Source: Candidatus Binatia bacterium (GTDB lineage Bacteria > Desulfobacterota > Binatia > UBA9968 > JAJDTQ01). From it: a stretch of DNA of 38,291 nt. The stretch covers positions 1-38,291 of the forward strand of contig JAJDXX010000168.1 in assembly GCA_022823055.1 (NCBI GenBank), read 5' to 3'. The position numbers and the translations under genes are program-made. Positions 1 through 8,630 of the stretch are shown one piece after another; position 1 is the stretch's first letter, and the number at the start of each line of letters is the position of its first letter. Below the pieces are notes generated by a model, which had not been told where the DNA came from, did not search any database, and saw only the letters and a list, made by a program, of their open reading frames with translations.

Positions 1-1866
1 GTGGTCTATAACGACAGGATTCCGCCGGAGTTCTTCGACTTCATCGTCATCGACGAGTGCCACCGGTCGATCTACAACCTCTGGCGTCAGGTCCTGGAGT
101 ACTTCGACGCCTATCTCATCGGCCTCACCGCCACGCCGGACAGCCGCACCTACGGGTTCTTCAGGAAGAACGTCGTCAGCGAATACGACCACGAGCAGGC
201 CGTGGCCGACGGCGTCAACGTGGGCAACGAGATCTATGTCATTGACACGGAGAGGACCCGCCACGGCGGCCGGCTCAGGGCGGACCAGCAGATCGAGAAG
301 CGCGAACGCCTGACGCGCCGGCGACGCTGGACGGTACAGGACGAGGACACCACCTACGCGGCCAACCAGCTCGACCGCAGCGTGGTGAACCCCGACCAGA
401 TCCGCACCGTCGTCGGCGCCTTCCGCGACAAGCTGCCGGAGATATTTCCCGGCCGCACGGAAGTGCCGAAGACGCTGGTCTTCGCCAAGACCGACAGCCA
501 CGCTGACGACATCATCCAGACCGTGCGCGAGGAGTTCGGCGAGGGCAACGAGTTCTGCAAGAAGATCACTTACAAGGTCGAAGAGGATCCGAGGTCGGTC
601 CTCGCCCAGTTCCGCAACGACTACTACCCCCGCATCGCCGTGACCGTGGACATGATCGCCACGGGCACCGACGTGAAACCGCTGGAATGCCTGCTGTTCA
701 TGCGCGACGTGCGGAGCCGCAACTACTTCGAGCAAATGAAGGGCCGCGGCACCCGCACCCTCGGCCACGACGATCTCAGGAAGGTCACGCCGTCGGCCCT
801 CACCGCCAAGACCCACTACGTGATCGTGGACGCCGTGGGAGTCACGAAGTCGCTCAAGACCGGGAGCCGGCCGCTCATCACCAAGCCTTCCGTGCCGCTC
901 AAGGACCTTGCCATGGGCGTGATGATGGGAGCGTGCGACGAGGACACGGTGGCGTCCCTGGCCGGACGTCTCGCCCGGCTCGATCAACAGCTCGATCCTG
1001 CCGAGAAGGAACGGATCAAGGCGAAGGCCGGGGGCGCCGAACTGACGCAGATCGTCGGCGATCTCCTGGCCGCCATCGACCCGGATCGCATCGACGAGAA
1101 GGCGCGGGAGATCGAGCCCGTGTCCGAAGGCGCGAAACCGTCGCCGGTGGCTTACGCCAAGGCGCGGGAAAAGCTGGTGGGCGACGCCGCGGCCGTCTTC
1201 AACGGCGAGTTGATCGAGCTGATCGACTCCATCCGCCGTGACAAGGAACAGACCATCGACCACGAAAGCCTGGACACCGTCCTGCGCGCCGAGTGGGAGG
1301 GCGACGCCCAAGAGAACGCCAAGGCCATGGTCCAGGACTTTCGAACCTACCTGGAAACCCACCGCGACGAGATCGAAGCCCTCACGATTTTCTACAGCCA
1401 ACCGCATCGCCGCCGGGAGCTGACGTTCGGCATGATCAAGGAGATCCGCGACAAGCTCAGGAGCGATCGGCCCCAACTGGCCCCGCTGCGGGTATGGCAA
1501 GCGTATGCGCTACTGGATGAATACAAGGGCGACCAACCGGCCAGCGAACTGACGGCGCTGGTCGCATTGATCCGCAGGGTGTGCGGCATCGACGCGACCC
1601 TGTCGCCCTACGCCGAGACCGTGCGCCGCAATTTCCAGAACTGGATCATGACCCACCACAGCGGCGGCGGCGAGAAGTTCAACGAAGAGCAGATGGAGTG
1701 GCTTCGCATGATCCGCGACCACATCAGCCACTCCTTCCACCTGGAACACCGCGACCTGGACATGGCGCCATTCGACGGCAAGGGCGGGTTGGGGCGGATG
1801 TACCAGTTGTTCGGCGACCGGATGGACGGCGTGATTGATGAGTTGAATGAGGCGTTGGCGGGATAA
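1..1866 (+). CDS. hsdR: Type I restriction endonuclease subunit R, 5'-truncated
   Basis: C-terminal part (at least 621 codons) of the motor and nuclease subunit of a type I restriction-modification enzyme. It translocates DNA using ATP and cleaves unmodified DNA away from the recognition site. The frame is open from base 1, and the GTG there is unlikely to be the true start, because the Walker A motif and the N-terminal PD-(D/E)XK nuclease domain must lie upstream of the window. Visible motifs are the DECH Walker B box (residues 18-21), LTATP motif III (42-46) and the RecA2 region ending in an EQMKGRGTR-type motif VI (about 220-252). An EcoEI-R-type C-terminal helical domain follows. The stop TAA abuts the hsdS ATG with no gap, so the two are translationally coupled. 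Family assignment is secure; only the missing 5' end is uncertain. Confidence 0.93.
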   Translation: MVYNDRIPPEFFDFIVIDECHRSIYNLWRQVLEYFDAYLIGLTATPDSRTYGFFRKNVVSEYDHEQAVADGVNVGNEIYVIDTERTRHGGRLRADQQIEKRERLTRRRRWTVQDEDTTYAANQLDRSVVNPDQIRTVVGAFRDKLPEIFPGRTEVPKTLVFAKTDSHADDIIQTVREEFGEGNEFCKKITYKVEEDPRSVLAQFRNDYYPRIAVTVDMIATGTDVKPLECLLFMRDVRSRNYFEQMKGRGTRTLGHDDLRKVTPSALTAKTHYVIVDAVGVTKSLKTGSRPLITKPSVPLKDLAMGVMMGACDEDTVASLAGRLARLDQQLDPAEKERIKAKAGGAELTQIVGDLLAAIDPDRIDEKAREIEPVSEGAKPSPVAYAKAREKLVGDAAAVFNGELIELIDSIRRDKEQTIDHESLDTVLRAEWEGDAQENAKAMVQDFRTYLETHRDEIEALTIFYSQPHRRRELTFGMIKEIRDKLRSDRPQLAPLRVWQAYALLDEYKGDQPASELTALVALIRRVCGIDATLSPYAETVRRNFQNWIMTHHSGGGEKFNEEQMEWLRMIRDHISHSFHLEHRDLDMAPFDGKGGLGRMYQLFGDRMDGVIDELNEALAG

Positions 1867-3495
1867 ATGTCGTTGGGGGTTACACCGCAAGAAATCGTGG
1901 CGAAGGGTACCCATCCCCTCCTTGCCACGGCAGATCACTGGCAACGAGTCTTGTTGTCGGACGTCGCTCATGTCCAGAACGGCTTCGCGTTCAAATCTGC
2001 GTACTTTCACCCCGACGACGGTGTTCCGCTTGTTCGTATACGCGATATCGCTAATAAAGAAACAGAACATCGTTATTTCGGGGACTTCGATGGCCGATAC
2101 CTGATAGCGAGAGGGGACATTCTTATCGGAATGGACGGCGATTTTGCCGTTTCTCGATGGAAGGGCGGCCAAGCGCTCTTAAATCAACGTGTATGTAAGA
2201 TTACGTTGACGAGTGACTGGTTTGATGAACGCTTCCTCTTTCTTTGCCTACAGCCCTTTCTGAATGCAATTAACGCCGAGACTTCATCCGTCACGGTAAA
2301 GCATTTGTCTTCAAGAACCGTCGAGGAAATTCCATTGCCCCTGCCGCCGATGTCGGAGCAGCGCCGCATCGTCGCCAAGATCGAAGAACTCTTCTCGGAA
2401 CTCGACAAGGGCATCGAGAGCCTGAACACGGCGCGCAGGCAGCTTGAAGTCTATCGACAGTCGGTCCTGAAGCACGCCTTCGAAGGGAAGCTCACGGCGC
2501 AATGGCGCGAAGAGAACAGGGACAAGCTAGAGACGCCCAAGGAATTGTTGGCGCGGGTGAAAAAGGTCCGTGCGGCACGCTATGAACAGCAACTTCAGGA
2601 GTGGGAAAGGGCAGTCAAGACATGGGAGGCGGAGGGCAAACACGGCAAGAGGCCTCCGAAGCCGGGCGGAGTCAGACTACAGACGGAAATGCCCTCTGAT
2701 GAAGTGGAGTGGCTCCCGAGTATTCCCAAGGGTTGGTGTTTCGTGCGTCTTTGTCAGGTTGCAGAGGTTGGATCAGGCATGTCGGTCAGTGCAACGAGGA
2801 AGCTCGAAGATTCCCTAAAAGTCCCCTACTTGCGGGTGGCCAACGTCCAGCGTGGGTTTCTTGATCTAACCGAAGTCAAGCACATGACCATCGAGAGGTC
2901 ACAGCTTGAAAGTCTTCAACTCAAGCAGTGGGACGTATTGTTTAACGAAGGAGGTGATAGAGACAAACTTGGTCGAGGCTGGATCTGGCGGTCGGAAATT
3001 ACGCCGTGCATAACTCAAAACCATGTCTTCAGAGCGAGCCCCTATCTGGCGTCAGAATTCAACTCAAAACTTCTTTCTTTTTGGGCCAATGCGTTTGGAA
3101 GGCGGTATTTTGACAAGGCAGGCAAACAGACGACGAATCTTGCTTCGATTAACAAGACGGTTCTCAGTCAGTTCCCAGTGCCCCTGATTCCATACGCCGA
3201 GCAAGAAGAGATCTGCACGCAGATCGATCGGTCCATGATGAGCTTGGACGCACAAGAAGAGGAGATCGACCGTGCACTCGGTATGGCTGACTTGCTTCGC
3301 CAATCCATTCTGAAGAAAGCCTTCGCCGGTCAACTAGTCCCCCAAGACCCGCATGACGAGCCTACCTCCATCCTGCTGGAGAAGATCAGGCTCGATAGGG
3401 AGAAGGCTGGCAGAGGCGCTCCAACCGCCAGAAGAAAAGGAAGGCGAAGCCTGTCGAATGAGCACCGTCCCCACCGTGCCGTAAACTTGGACTAA
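1867..3495 (+). CDS. hsdS: Type I restriction-modification specificity subunit S
   Basis: DNA-recognition subunit that directs both methylation and restriction by the HsdRMS complex. The 542 residues show the duplicated layout: TRD1 (about 20-155), a conserved helical spacer opening with a PMSEQRRIV-type motif (about 157-235), TRD2 (about 270-430) and a second helical repeat opening with PYAEQEEI (about 438-480). The two half-motifs are the pseudo-symmetric HsdM contact helices. The ATG directly follows the hsdR stop. Both TRD regions (roughly 1950-2300 and 2760-3180) look visibly less GC-rich than the conserved helices and flanking genes, as is usual for TRDs exchanged by recombination. The Lys/Arg-rich tail after residue 510 is unremarkable. 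The target sequence cannot be predicted from this alone. Confidence 0.93.
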   Translation: MSLGVTPQEIVAKGTHPLLATADHWQRVLLSDVAHVQNGFAFKSAYFHPDDGVPLVRIRDIANKETEHRYFGDFDGRYLIARGDILIGMDGDFAVSRWKGGQALLNQRVCKITLTSDWFDERFLFLCLQPFLNAINAETSSVTVKHLSSRTVEEIPLPLPPMSEQRRIVAKIEELFSELDKGIESLNTARRQLEVYRQSVLKHAFEGKLTAQWREENRDKLETPKELLARVKKVRAARYEQQLQEWERAVKTWEAEGKHGKRPPKPGGVRLQTEMPSDEVEWLPSIPKGWCFVRLCQVAEVGSGMSVSATRKLEDSLKVPYLRVANVQRGFLDLTEVKHMTIERSQLESLQLKQWDVLFNEGGDRDKLGRGWIWRSEITPCITQNHVFRASPYLASEFNSKLLSFWANAFGRRYFDKAGKQTTNLASINKTVLSQFPVPLIPYAEQEEICTQIDRSMMSLDAQEEEIDRALGMADLLRQSILKKAFAGQLVPQDPHDEPTSILLEKIRLDREKAGRGAPTARRKGRRSLSNEHRPHRAVNLD

Positions 3496-3580
3496 AGTTC
3501 TGCCCGACCGAGCCGAATATTCCTTGAAAGGGGACGCGTGGGTTGGCGTTCCCGGAGGTCACGTTCGGGAGGGCGGACGG

Positions 3581-4517
3581 ATGGCTCACGAGGTCGATCA
3601 CCCCCACGACCGGTTGTTTCGCGCCGTGTTTTCCGATGCGGCGGAGGCCGGCGGGCTGTTGCGGAGCGTGCTGCCGGCGGAGGTTCGCGAACGAGTCGAC
3701 TGGGGCAGTCTGAGCCTGCAAGAGGGCACGTTTCTGGACGACGCCCTGCGCGAGAGCGAGTCGGACCTCTTGTACGAGGCCGGGCTTTCCGGCGGCGACG
3801 GGCGCGTATGTGTGTATCTGCTGTTTCGAGCACCAGTCGCAGCCGGACAAGTGGATGCGGTTCCGGTTGCTCAAGTACTGCTGCCGGATCTGGGATGCGG
3901 CTTTGCGGGCGGAGCCCGGGCAGTCGGAGTTACGCCCGATCGTGCCGGTGGTGTTCTATCAGGGGAGTCGCGGCTGGCGGCACTCGACCGAGTTCGCAGA
4001 GTTGTTCCCCGAGGCGGTGCGGAGATGGCGGTGGGTGCCGCGGTTTGAGCACATGCTGGTGGACCAGACGGGTGTGGGTCCCGACGAGGTGGAGGGAGGG
4101 TTGAAGGGGCGTATTGCGCAGTTGTTGATGATGGCTGCGTATGGGCGGCACGCGGGCGCGGCGATGGAGGGGGCGGCGCGGTTGCTGGCGTCGTTGTCGT
4201 CCGGTGGCGGGGTGAACTATCTTCGTCTATTCTTGGTCTACGTGATGGCGACGCAGGATGAAGCGTCGGCGCAGGCTTTCGACGCAGCGCTGCGCAGCCA
4301 TGGCCGCGAACACGGAGGAGAGATCATGTCCTATGCCCAGCAACTCCTGGAGGAAGGCGCACGACAAGGAAAAATAGAAGCGGTTGAAGGTTTTCTGAGG
4401 GTCGGGGTGTCGTGGGACGTCATCGAGTCGGCGACAGGACTGAATGAAGCCCGGTTCCACGCTCTCAAGGAGCAGTTGTCGGCGTCCGACCGGTCCGACA
4501 CGCAGGGGGTGGAGTAG
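3581..4517 (+). pseudogene. Rpn-family nuclease (transposase_31-like), frameshifted
   Basis: Rpn/PF04754-family recombination-promoting nuclease of PD-(D/E)XK type. Relatives cut DNA and promote RecA-independent recombination, and some act in phage defence. The family N-terminus starts at ATG 3581 (MAHEVDHPHDRLFRAVF) and runs to VYLLF at about 3826. The family then continues in the next frame from about 3827 (FEHQSQPDKW) to the stop at 4515-4517. Removing one T from the TTT at 3824-3826 restores a single uninterrupted frame, reading CTG CTG TTC GAG CAC. A true +1 frameshift, programmed slippage or a sequencing error are all possible; I annotate it as broken. The C-terminal half keeps the helical segment near MSYAQQLLEEGARQGK that is typical of full-length members. 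It sits between hsdS and hsdM. Confidence 0.8.
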
Positions 4518-4538
4518 AGGCTATAGCGAGGCCAAGGC

Positions 4539-4715
4539 ATGACCGCAAGATCCTGCGGCGCGTGCGGGAAAACGGCTCTCCGGCCGGCCCTCGAAGCCGG
4601 CCTGATCGAAGTGACGCTCCCCGACAAACCAACCAGCCGGACACAGCGTTATCGGCGCACGTCCCCCGGCGAAGCCCTGGCGCGACAAGCCAGGTCCAAG
4701 GACTCCCGCGCATGA
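4539..4715 (+). pseudogene. Winged-helix C-terminal remnant of an AlbA_2/Fic-type ATP-binding regulator
   Basis: A 58-codon frame from ATG 4539 to TGA 4713-4715. Residues 12-45 (PALEAGLIEVTLPDKP and the SRTQRYRRT that follows) match, from memory, the C-terminal winged helix of Schlafen-AlbA_2-type ATP-binding or Fic-associated regulators, where this wing ends the protein. Everything before residue 12 is unlike the family and no ATP-binding domain precedes it, so I read it as a 3' gene fragment. The stop overlaps the hsdM start (ATGA at 4712-4715), so translating the fragment could feed hsdM. Such regulators often sit inside type I R-M loci, which fits an original regulator between S and M. 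The alternative is a chance small frame, but the wing motif is specific. Confidence 0.55.
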
Positions 4716-6205
4716 ACACCGCCCCCATCGTCTCCAAAGTCTGGAGCTTCTGCACCACCCTGCGTGACGACGGCGTCGGCTATGGCGACTACCTGGAACA
4801 GCTCACCTACCTGATCTTTCTCAAGATGGCGGACGAGTACGGGAAGCCGCCGCGCAATCGCGATGTGGGCATCCCGGTCGAGTACAACTGGACGAGTCTC
4901 AGGTCGAAGCGGGGCGCGGAACTGGAAAGCCACTACGTCACGTTGCTTCGCGAGCTGGGCGCCAAGACCGGCATGTTGGGGCAGATCTTCACCAAGGCCC
5001 AGAACAAGATCCAGGACCCGGCGAAGCTGTACCGCCTCATCGACATGGTAGACGCCACCGAGTGGGTCACCATGGTCGCCGACATCAAGGGTGACATCTA
5101 CGAGGGCCTGTTGGAGAAGAACGCCGAGGACACGAAGTCGGGCGCGGGGCAGTATTTCACGCCGCGCGCCCTCATCCGTGCCATGGTGGAATGCGTGCGG
5201 CCCGAACCCCGCAAGCTCATCGCCGACCCTGCCTGCGGCACGGGCGGGTTCTTTCTGGCGGCCTACGACTTCCTCACCAACCCGGACAACTTCAAACTGG
5301 ACCAGCAACAGAACGCGTTCCTGAAGCACGAGACCTTTCACGGCAACGAGATCGTCGCCAATACCCGGCGCCTGTGCCTGATGAACATGCTCCTCCACAA
5401 CATCGGCGAGATCGACGGCGGCGCGCCCATATCGCCCAACGACGCGTTGGTGGCCGATTCGGGGCAGCGGTTCGACTACGTGTTCGCGAACCCGCCTTTC
5501 GGCAAGAAGAGCTCCATGAGCTTCACCAACGAGGAAGGCGAGCAGGAGACGGACGACCTGACCTACAACCGGCAGGATTTCTGGGCCGCCACGTCCAACA
5601 AGCAACTCAATTTCGTGCAGCACATCCGGACCATGCTCAAGACCGACGGCCGCGCCGCCGTCGTGGTGCCGGACAACGTGTTGTTCGAGGGCGGCGCCGG
5701 CGAGACCATCCGGAAGAAGCTGCTGGACAACACGGACCTGCACACGATCCTCCGGCTTCCCACCGGCGTGTTCTACGCCCAGGGGGTCAAGGCCAACGTG
5801 ATCTTCTTCGACAACCGAGAAGCCAGCCCCGACCCGTGGACGAGACAGGTCTGGTACTACGACTACCGCACCAACATTCACCACACCCTCAAGAAGAAGC
5901 CCATGCGCTACGAGGACCTGTCGGATTTCGTGAAGTGCTACAATCCAAAGAACCGGCATCGGCGCAAGCCCACCTGGGATGAAAACGATGCGCCGGAAGG
6001 CTGTTGGCGCAGCTACAGCTACGACGAACTTACCGCGCGCGACAAGACCAGCCTCGACATCTTCTGGCTCAAGGACAAGAGCCTGACGGACCTCGACAAC
6101 CTGCCCGAACCCGACGACCTCGCCGAGGAGATTATCGAGAACCTCGAAGCGGGGCTGAACAGCTTTCGTGAAGTGCTGGCCGGTCTACGGCACTCGGATC
6201 GTTGA
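4712..6205 (+). CDS. hsdM: Type I restriction-modification DNA methyltransferase subunit M
   Basis: N6-adenine methyltransferase subunit that modifies the HsdS target using S-adenosylmethionine; 497 residues, normal for the family. The HsdM N-terminal helical domain (about 8-140) precedes the Rossmann methyltransferase. SAM motif I reads DPACGTGGFF (D172 onward) and catalytic motif IV is NPPF (260-263), the expected adenine-N6 signature. I chose ATG 4712 because MNTAPIVSKVW is the family N-terminus. The frame extends 50 codons further upstream, but that part is Pro/Arg-rich and unlike HsdM. ATG 4712 overlaps the stop of the preceding winged-helix fragment. hsdM lies about 1.2 kb downstream of hsdS, separated by the Rpn gene, whereas M and S are usually adjacent. 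All catalytic motifs look intact. Confidence 0.95.
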   Translation: MNTAPIVSKVWSFCTTLRDDGVGYGDYLEQLTYLIFLKMADEYGKPPRNRDVGIPVEYNWTSLRSKRGAELESHYVTLLRELGAKTGMLGQIFTKAQNKIQDPAKLYRLIDMVDATEWVTMVADIKGDIYEGLLEKNAEDTKSGAGQYFTPRALIRAMVECVRPEPRKLIADPACGTGGFFLAAYDFLTNPDNFKLDQQQNAFLKHETFHGNEIVANTRRLCLMNMLLHNIGEIDGGAPISPNDALVADSGQRFDYVFANPPFGKKSSMSFTNEEGEQETDDLTYNRQDFWAATSNKQLNFVQHIRTMLKTDGRAAVVVPDNVLFEGGAGETIRKKLLDNTDLHTILRLPTGVFYAQGVKANVIFFDNREASPDPWTRQVWYYDYRTNIHHTLKKKPMRYEDLSDFVKCYNPKNRHRRKPTWDENDAPEGCWRSYSYDELTARDKTSLDIFWLKDKSLTDLDNLPEPDDLAEEIIENLEAGLNSFREVLAGLRHSDR

Positions 6206-6287
6206 TACCCCGCCCGGCGTCTGTCAATGCCGCCGCCGCTGCCTTCCGTGTGTTGACAAACTGCACACATTTGGCGACGCTTGGATT

Positions 6288-6575
6288 GTGGAGTCTCGCT
6301 TCGACTGGAATCTGGAGAAGAACCAGGAACTCATTGAACAACGGGGTATTTCATTCGAACGCATTGTTTCGGCGATCGAGCAGGGCGATCTGGTGGAGGT
6401 CGTGGATCATCCCAATCAGCAGCGGTACCGAGGGCAGATGATCTATGTCGTGGACATCGATGGCTACCTTCACCTCGTGCCCTTCGTTACATCCGCCGAC
6501 GGTTCCAGGTTTCTCAAGACGATCATCCCGAGCCGGAAGGCGACGCGGGACTACAAGAGGAGGCAATCATCGTGA
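6288..6575 (+). CDS. brnT: BrnT family type II toxin
   Basis: Predicted RelE-fold ribonuclease toxin of a BrnT/BrnA module, 95 residues. The family pattern is visible: FDWNLEKNQELIEQRGISF near the start, a central MIYVVDIDGYLHLVPFV strand pair, and a C-terminal SRKATRDYKRR basic segment. I chose GTG 6288 because the family begins just before FDW. The frame is open 40 codons further upstream, but that stretch is Cys/Arg-rich and not toxin-like. A TTGACA hexamer lies at 6253-6258, without a convincing -10 at the right distance. The last four bases (GTGA, 6572-6575) overlap the antitoxin start, giving the usual toxin-first coupling. It follows hsdM by 82 bases, a common position for a module stabilising a defence locus. 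Confidence 0.82.
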   Translation: MESRFDWNLEKNQELIEQRGISFERIVSAIEQGDLVEVVDHPNQQRYRGQMIYVVDIDGYLHLVPFVTSADGSRFLKTIIPSRKATRDYKRRQSS

Positions 6576-6847
6576 AGAAACGACTGAACGCCGAAGAACG
6601 GGAGATTCTGGAGCATTTCGAGCGGGGCGAATTGGTGCGCGCTTCCGATGCCCAGCGTGAGATGGAGACGGCAAAGCAGGCGGCCCGCAATACGTTCAAC
6701 AAGACCCGGAGAGTCAACCTGCGGGTCACCGAGCGCGACTTCAACCTCGCCCACGCCCGTGCGCGCGAGGAGGGTATCCCGTACCAGACGCTGTTGTCGA
6801 GCGTGATCCACAAGTACCTTTCCGGACGGCTGACCGAGAACAGGTAA
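6572..6847 (+). CDS. brnA: BrnA-like ribbon-helix-helix/CopG antitoxin
   Basis: Predicted DNA-binding antitoxin partner of the upstream BrnT, 91 residues. The N-terminal half (about 1-48) is charged helix, probably the toxin-neutralising part. Residues about 50-88 carry the ribbon-helix-helix signature: RVNLRVTERDFNLAHARA, then EEGIPYQTLLSSVIHKYLSG, typical of CopG/BrnA antitoxins. It starts with GTG inside the toxin stop (GTGA), so it is translated by coupling. Members of this type dimerise and repress their own operon. No clear palindromic operator was found upstream of brnT, so that regulation is inferred from the family. The order toxin then antitoxin matches brnTA and higBA-like loci. 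Confidence 0.82.
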   Translation: MKKRLNAEEREILEHFERGELVRASDAQREMETAKQAARNTFNKTRRVNLRVTERDFNLAHARAREEGIPYQTLLSSVIHKYLSGRLTENR

Positions 6848-6926
6848 CAAGCGTCATCGTGCAGGATTGACTTCGGGAAGCCGGTGGCGCGTCATCTCCG
6901 GCTCCATGGCCAGCCTTTCCTTCGGC

Positions 6927-8384
6927 ATGAACCCTCCCGCAACAGTCCTCGTCACCGGTGCCACCGGCTACATCGGCGGCAGGCTGGCTCCGCGACTCCT
7001 TGACGAAGGCCACCGCGTGCGTGTGCTCGCCCGCGACGCGGGGCGTGTGCGCTCGCGTTCCTGGGCGGAACGGGTCGAGATCATCGAGGGCGACGCGCTG
7101 GATCGCGATACACTGACGCAAGCGCTGACCGGGGTGGACTGCGCATACTACCTGATCCACAGCATGGGCAGCGGCTCGGGGTTCCACGAGGTGGACGTGG
7201 AGGCGGCGCGGCTGTTCGGGCAGGCGGCCAGGGAAGCCGGCGTCCGGCGCATCGTCTACCTGGGAGGGCTGGGAAACCCGAAGGCTGACCTGTCGCAACA
7301 TCTGCGCTCCCGGCAAGATACCGGGCGGGCGCTTCGGGAAGGCGGCGTCCCGGTGACGGAATTCCGTGCGGCGGTGATCGTGGGCTCCGGCAGCATCTCC
7401 TTCGAGATGATCCGCTATCTGGTGGAACGTCTGCCGGTGATGGTGTGCCCGCGGTGGGTCTATTCGCGGGTCCAGCCCATCGCTGTGGGTGACGTGCTGG
7501 ACTATTTGGCGGCGGCGCCGGCCAACGCCGCCTGCGGCGACAAGGTCATCGAGATCGGCGGCGACGGGGTCACCACCTACAAGGGGATGATGCTGGGCTA
7601 CGCCCGGGCCAGGGGCCTCAGGCGCTGGCTGGTGCCGGTGCCGGTGCTGACGCCGCGCCTGTCGTCGTACTGGGTGCACTGGATCACGCCGGTCTCTGCC
7701 GGGGTGAGCGGTCCCCTCATCGAGGGGCTTCGGAACGAGGTGGTGGTGACCGACAGCCTGGCGCGGGAGCTGTTTCCGGGGATCGAGCCCCGGACCTACG
7801 CCGAGACCATCGCGGAGGTCATCGACGACCTGGAGCACGGCTGCATCGAGACCGCCTGGAGCGACGCCCACGGTGCGCCCGCGGCCCCGGATTCCTTCTC
7901 CCGCGTGGAGACCCACGAAGGAATGATCTTCGAGCGCCGCACCCGCACAGTGGCCGCGCCCGCCCGGGAGGTGTACCGGGTGTTCACCGGCATCGGCGGC
8001 GAGCGGGGGTGGTTCCACGCGGATTGGATGTGGCGGGTCCGCGGCATGGTGGACCGCTTGCTGGGCGGCGCGGGCCTGCGACGGGGACGCCGCCATCCCG
8101 ACGAGTTGCGCGTCGGCGATGCGCTGGATTTCTGGCGGGTGGAGGCGCTGGAGCCGGGGCGGCTGGTGCGCCTGCGGGCGGAGATGAAGCTGCCGGGCCG
8201 CGCCTGGCTCCAGTTCCGGGTGTGGGAGACGGATGACGGCAAGACCCAACTGGAGCAGACCGCGGCGTTCCTTCCCAAGGGCCTGGGCGGCCTGCTTTAC
8301 TGGTACGGGCTGTACCCGCTCCACGCGCGCATCTTCGACGGGATGGCGCGGGAGATCGCCAGGCGCGCCGAGGGAGGCAGGTAA
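6927..8384 (+). CDS. NAD(P)H-binding SDR-like protein with C-terminal DUF2867
   Basis: A 485-residue two-domain protein. The N-terminal half is an atypical (NmrA-like) short-chain dehydrogenase fold: TVLVTGATGYIGG carries the TGxxGxxG nucleotide loop, and the YYLIHSMGSG and RRIVYLGGLG strands follow. The C-terminal half (from about residue 310, near RVETHEGMIFERRTRTV) is a SRPBCC/DUF2867-type domain ending in a hydrophobic LGGLLYWYGLYPLH segment that may contact membrane. Substrate and reaction are unknown; homologues are annotated only as NAD(P)H-binding or DUF2867 proteins. The start is ambiguous: ATG 6927 begins just before the Rossmann strand, while ATG 6906 and TTG 6867 are in frame upstream without a better ribosome-binding site. 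It stands alone, separated from the next gene by a repeat element. Confidence 0.83.
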   Translation: MNPPATVLVTGATGYIGGRLAPRLLDEGHRVRVLARDAGRVRSRSWAERVEIIEGDALDRDTLTQALTGVDCAYYLIHSMGSGSGFHEVDVEAARLFGQAAREAGVRRIVYLGGLGNPKADLSQHLRSRQDTGRALREGGVPVTEFRAAVIVGSGSISFEMIRYLVERLPVMVCPRWVYSRVQPIAVGDVLDYLAAAPANAACGDKVIEIGGDGVTTYKGMMLGYARARGLRRWLVPVPVLTPRLSSYWVHWITPVSAGVSGPLIEGLRNEVVVTDSLARELFPGIEPRTYAETIAEVIDDLEHGCIETAWSDAHGAPAAPDSFSRVETHEGMIFERRTRTVAAPAREVYRVFTGIGGERGWFHADWMWRVRGMVDRLLGGAGLRRGRRHPDELRVGDALDFWRVEALEPGRLVRLRAEMKLPGRAWLQFRVWETDDGKTQLEQTAAFLPKGLGGLLYWYGLYPLHARIFDGMAREIARRAEGGR

Positions 8385-8394
8385 CGCCCCGGAT

Positions 8395-8630
8395 CGTCAT
8401 TCCCGCGGAACAGGCTGTGTCAAAACTCTGCTCAGACACGAAATGGCACCAACCCCCCAATACGTCATTCCCGCGGAAGCGGGAATCCAGGGGTGGTGCG
8501 GCGGGGAATACGGCCGTTTGGCCCCTCCCAAACCCTGGATTCCCGCTTCCGCGGGAATGACGGTTCGGGGTGTCCGTGCCATTCCGTGGTCGTCTGGGGT
8601 TTTGACACGGCCTGTTCCGCGGGAATGACG
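8395..8630 (+). repeat. 236-bp palindromic MITE-like element
   Basis: The element reads as one large imperfect palindrome centred near 8512. The outer arms (8395-8426 and 8599-8630) pair over 32 bases with one mismatch. The inner arms (8463-8492 and 8533-8562) pair perfectly over 30 bases. The 36-base spacers on each side are equal in length and still about 58 percent complementary. All four arms end in or contain CGTCATTCCCGCGGAA, a motif known from dispersed GTCATTCCCGC-type palindromic repeats. There is no coding potential, so if mobile it must depend on a transposase elsewhere. It occupies almost the whole intergenic gap between the DUF2867 gene and the LLM gene. Confidence 0.85.

Noticed and set aside
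4562-4711. 50-codon N-terminal extension of hsdM
   Set aside because: Pro/Arg-rich and unlike HsdM; the family N-terminus starts at ATG 4712.
6741-8324. 527-codon minus-strand frame
   Set aside because: Antisense to the NAD(P)-binding gene; no recognisable motif.
8395-8630. CRISPR-like reading of the repeated CATTCCCGCGGAA motif
   Set aside because: Copies are inverted around one centre, without regular spacers or direct-repeat order.
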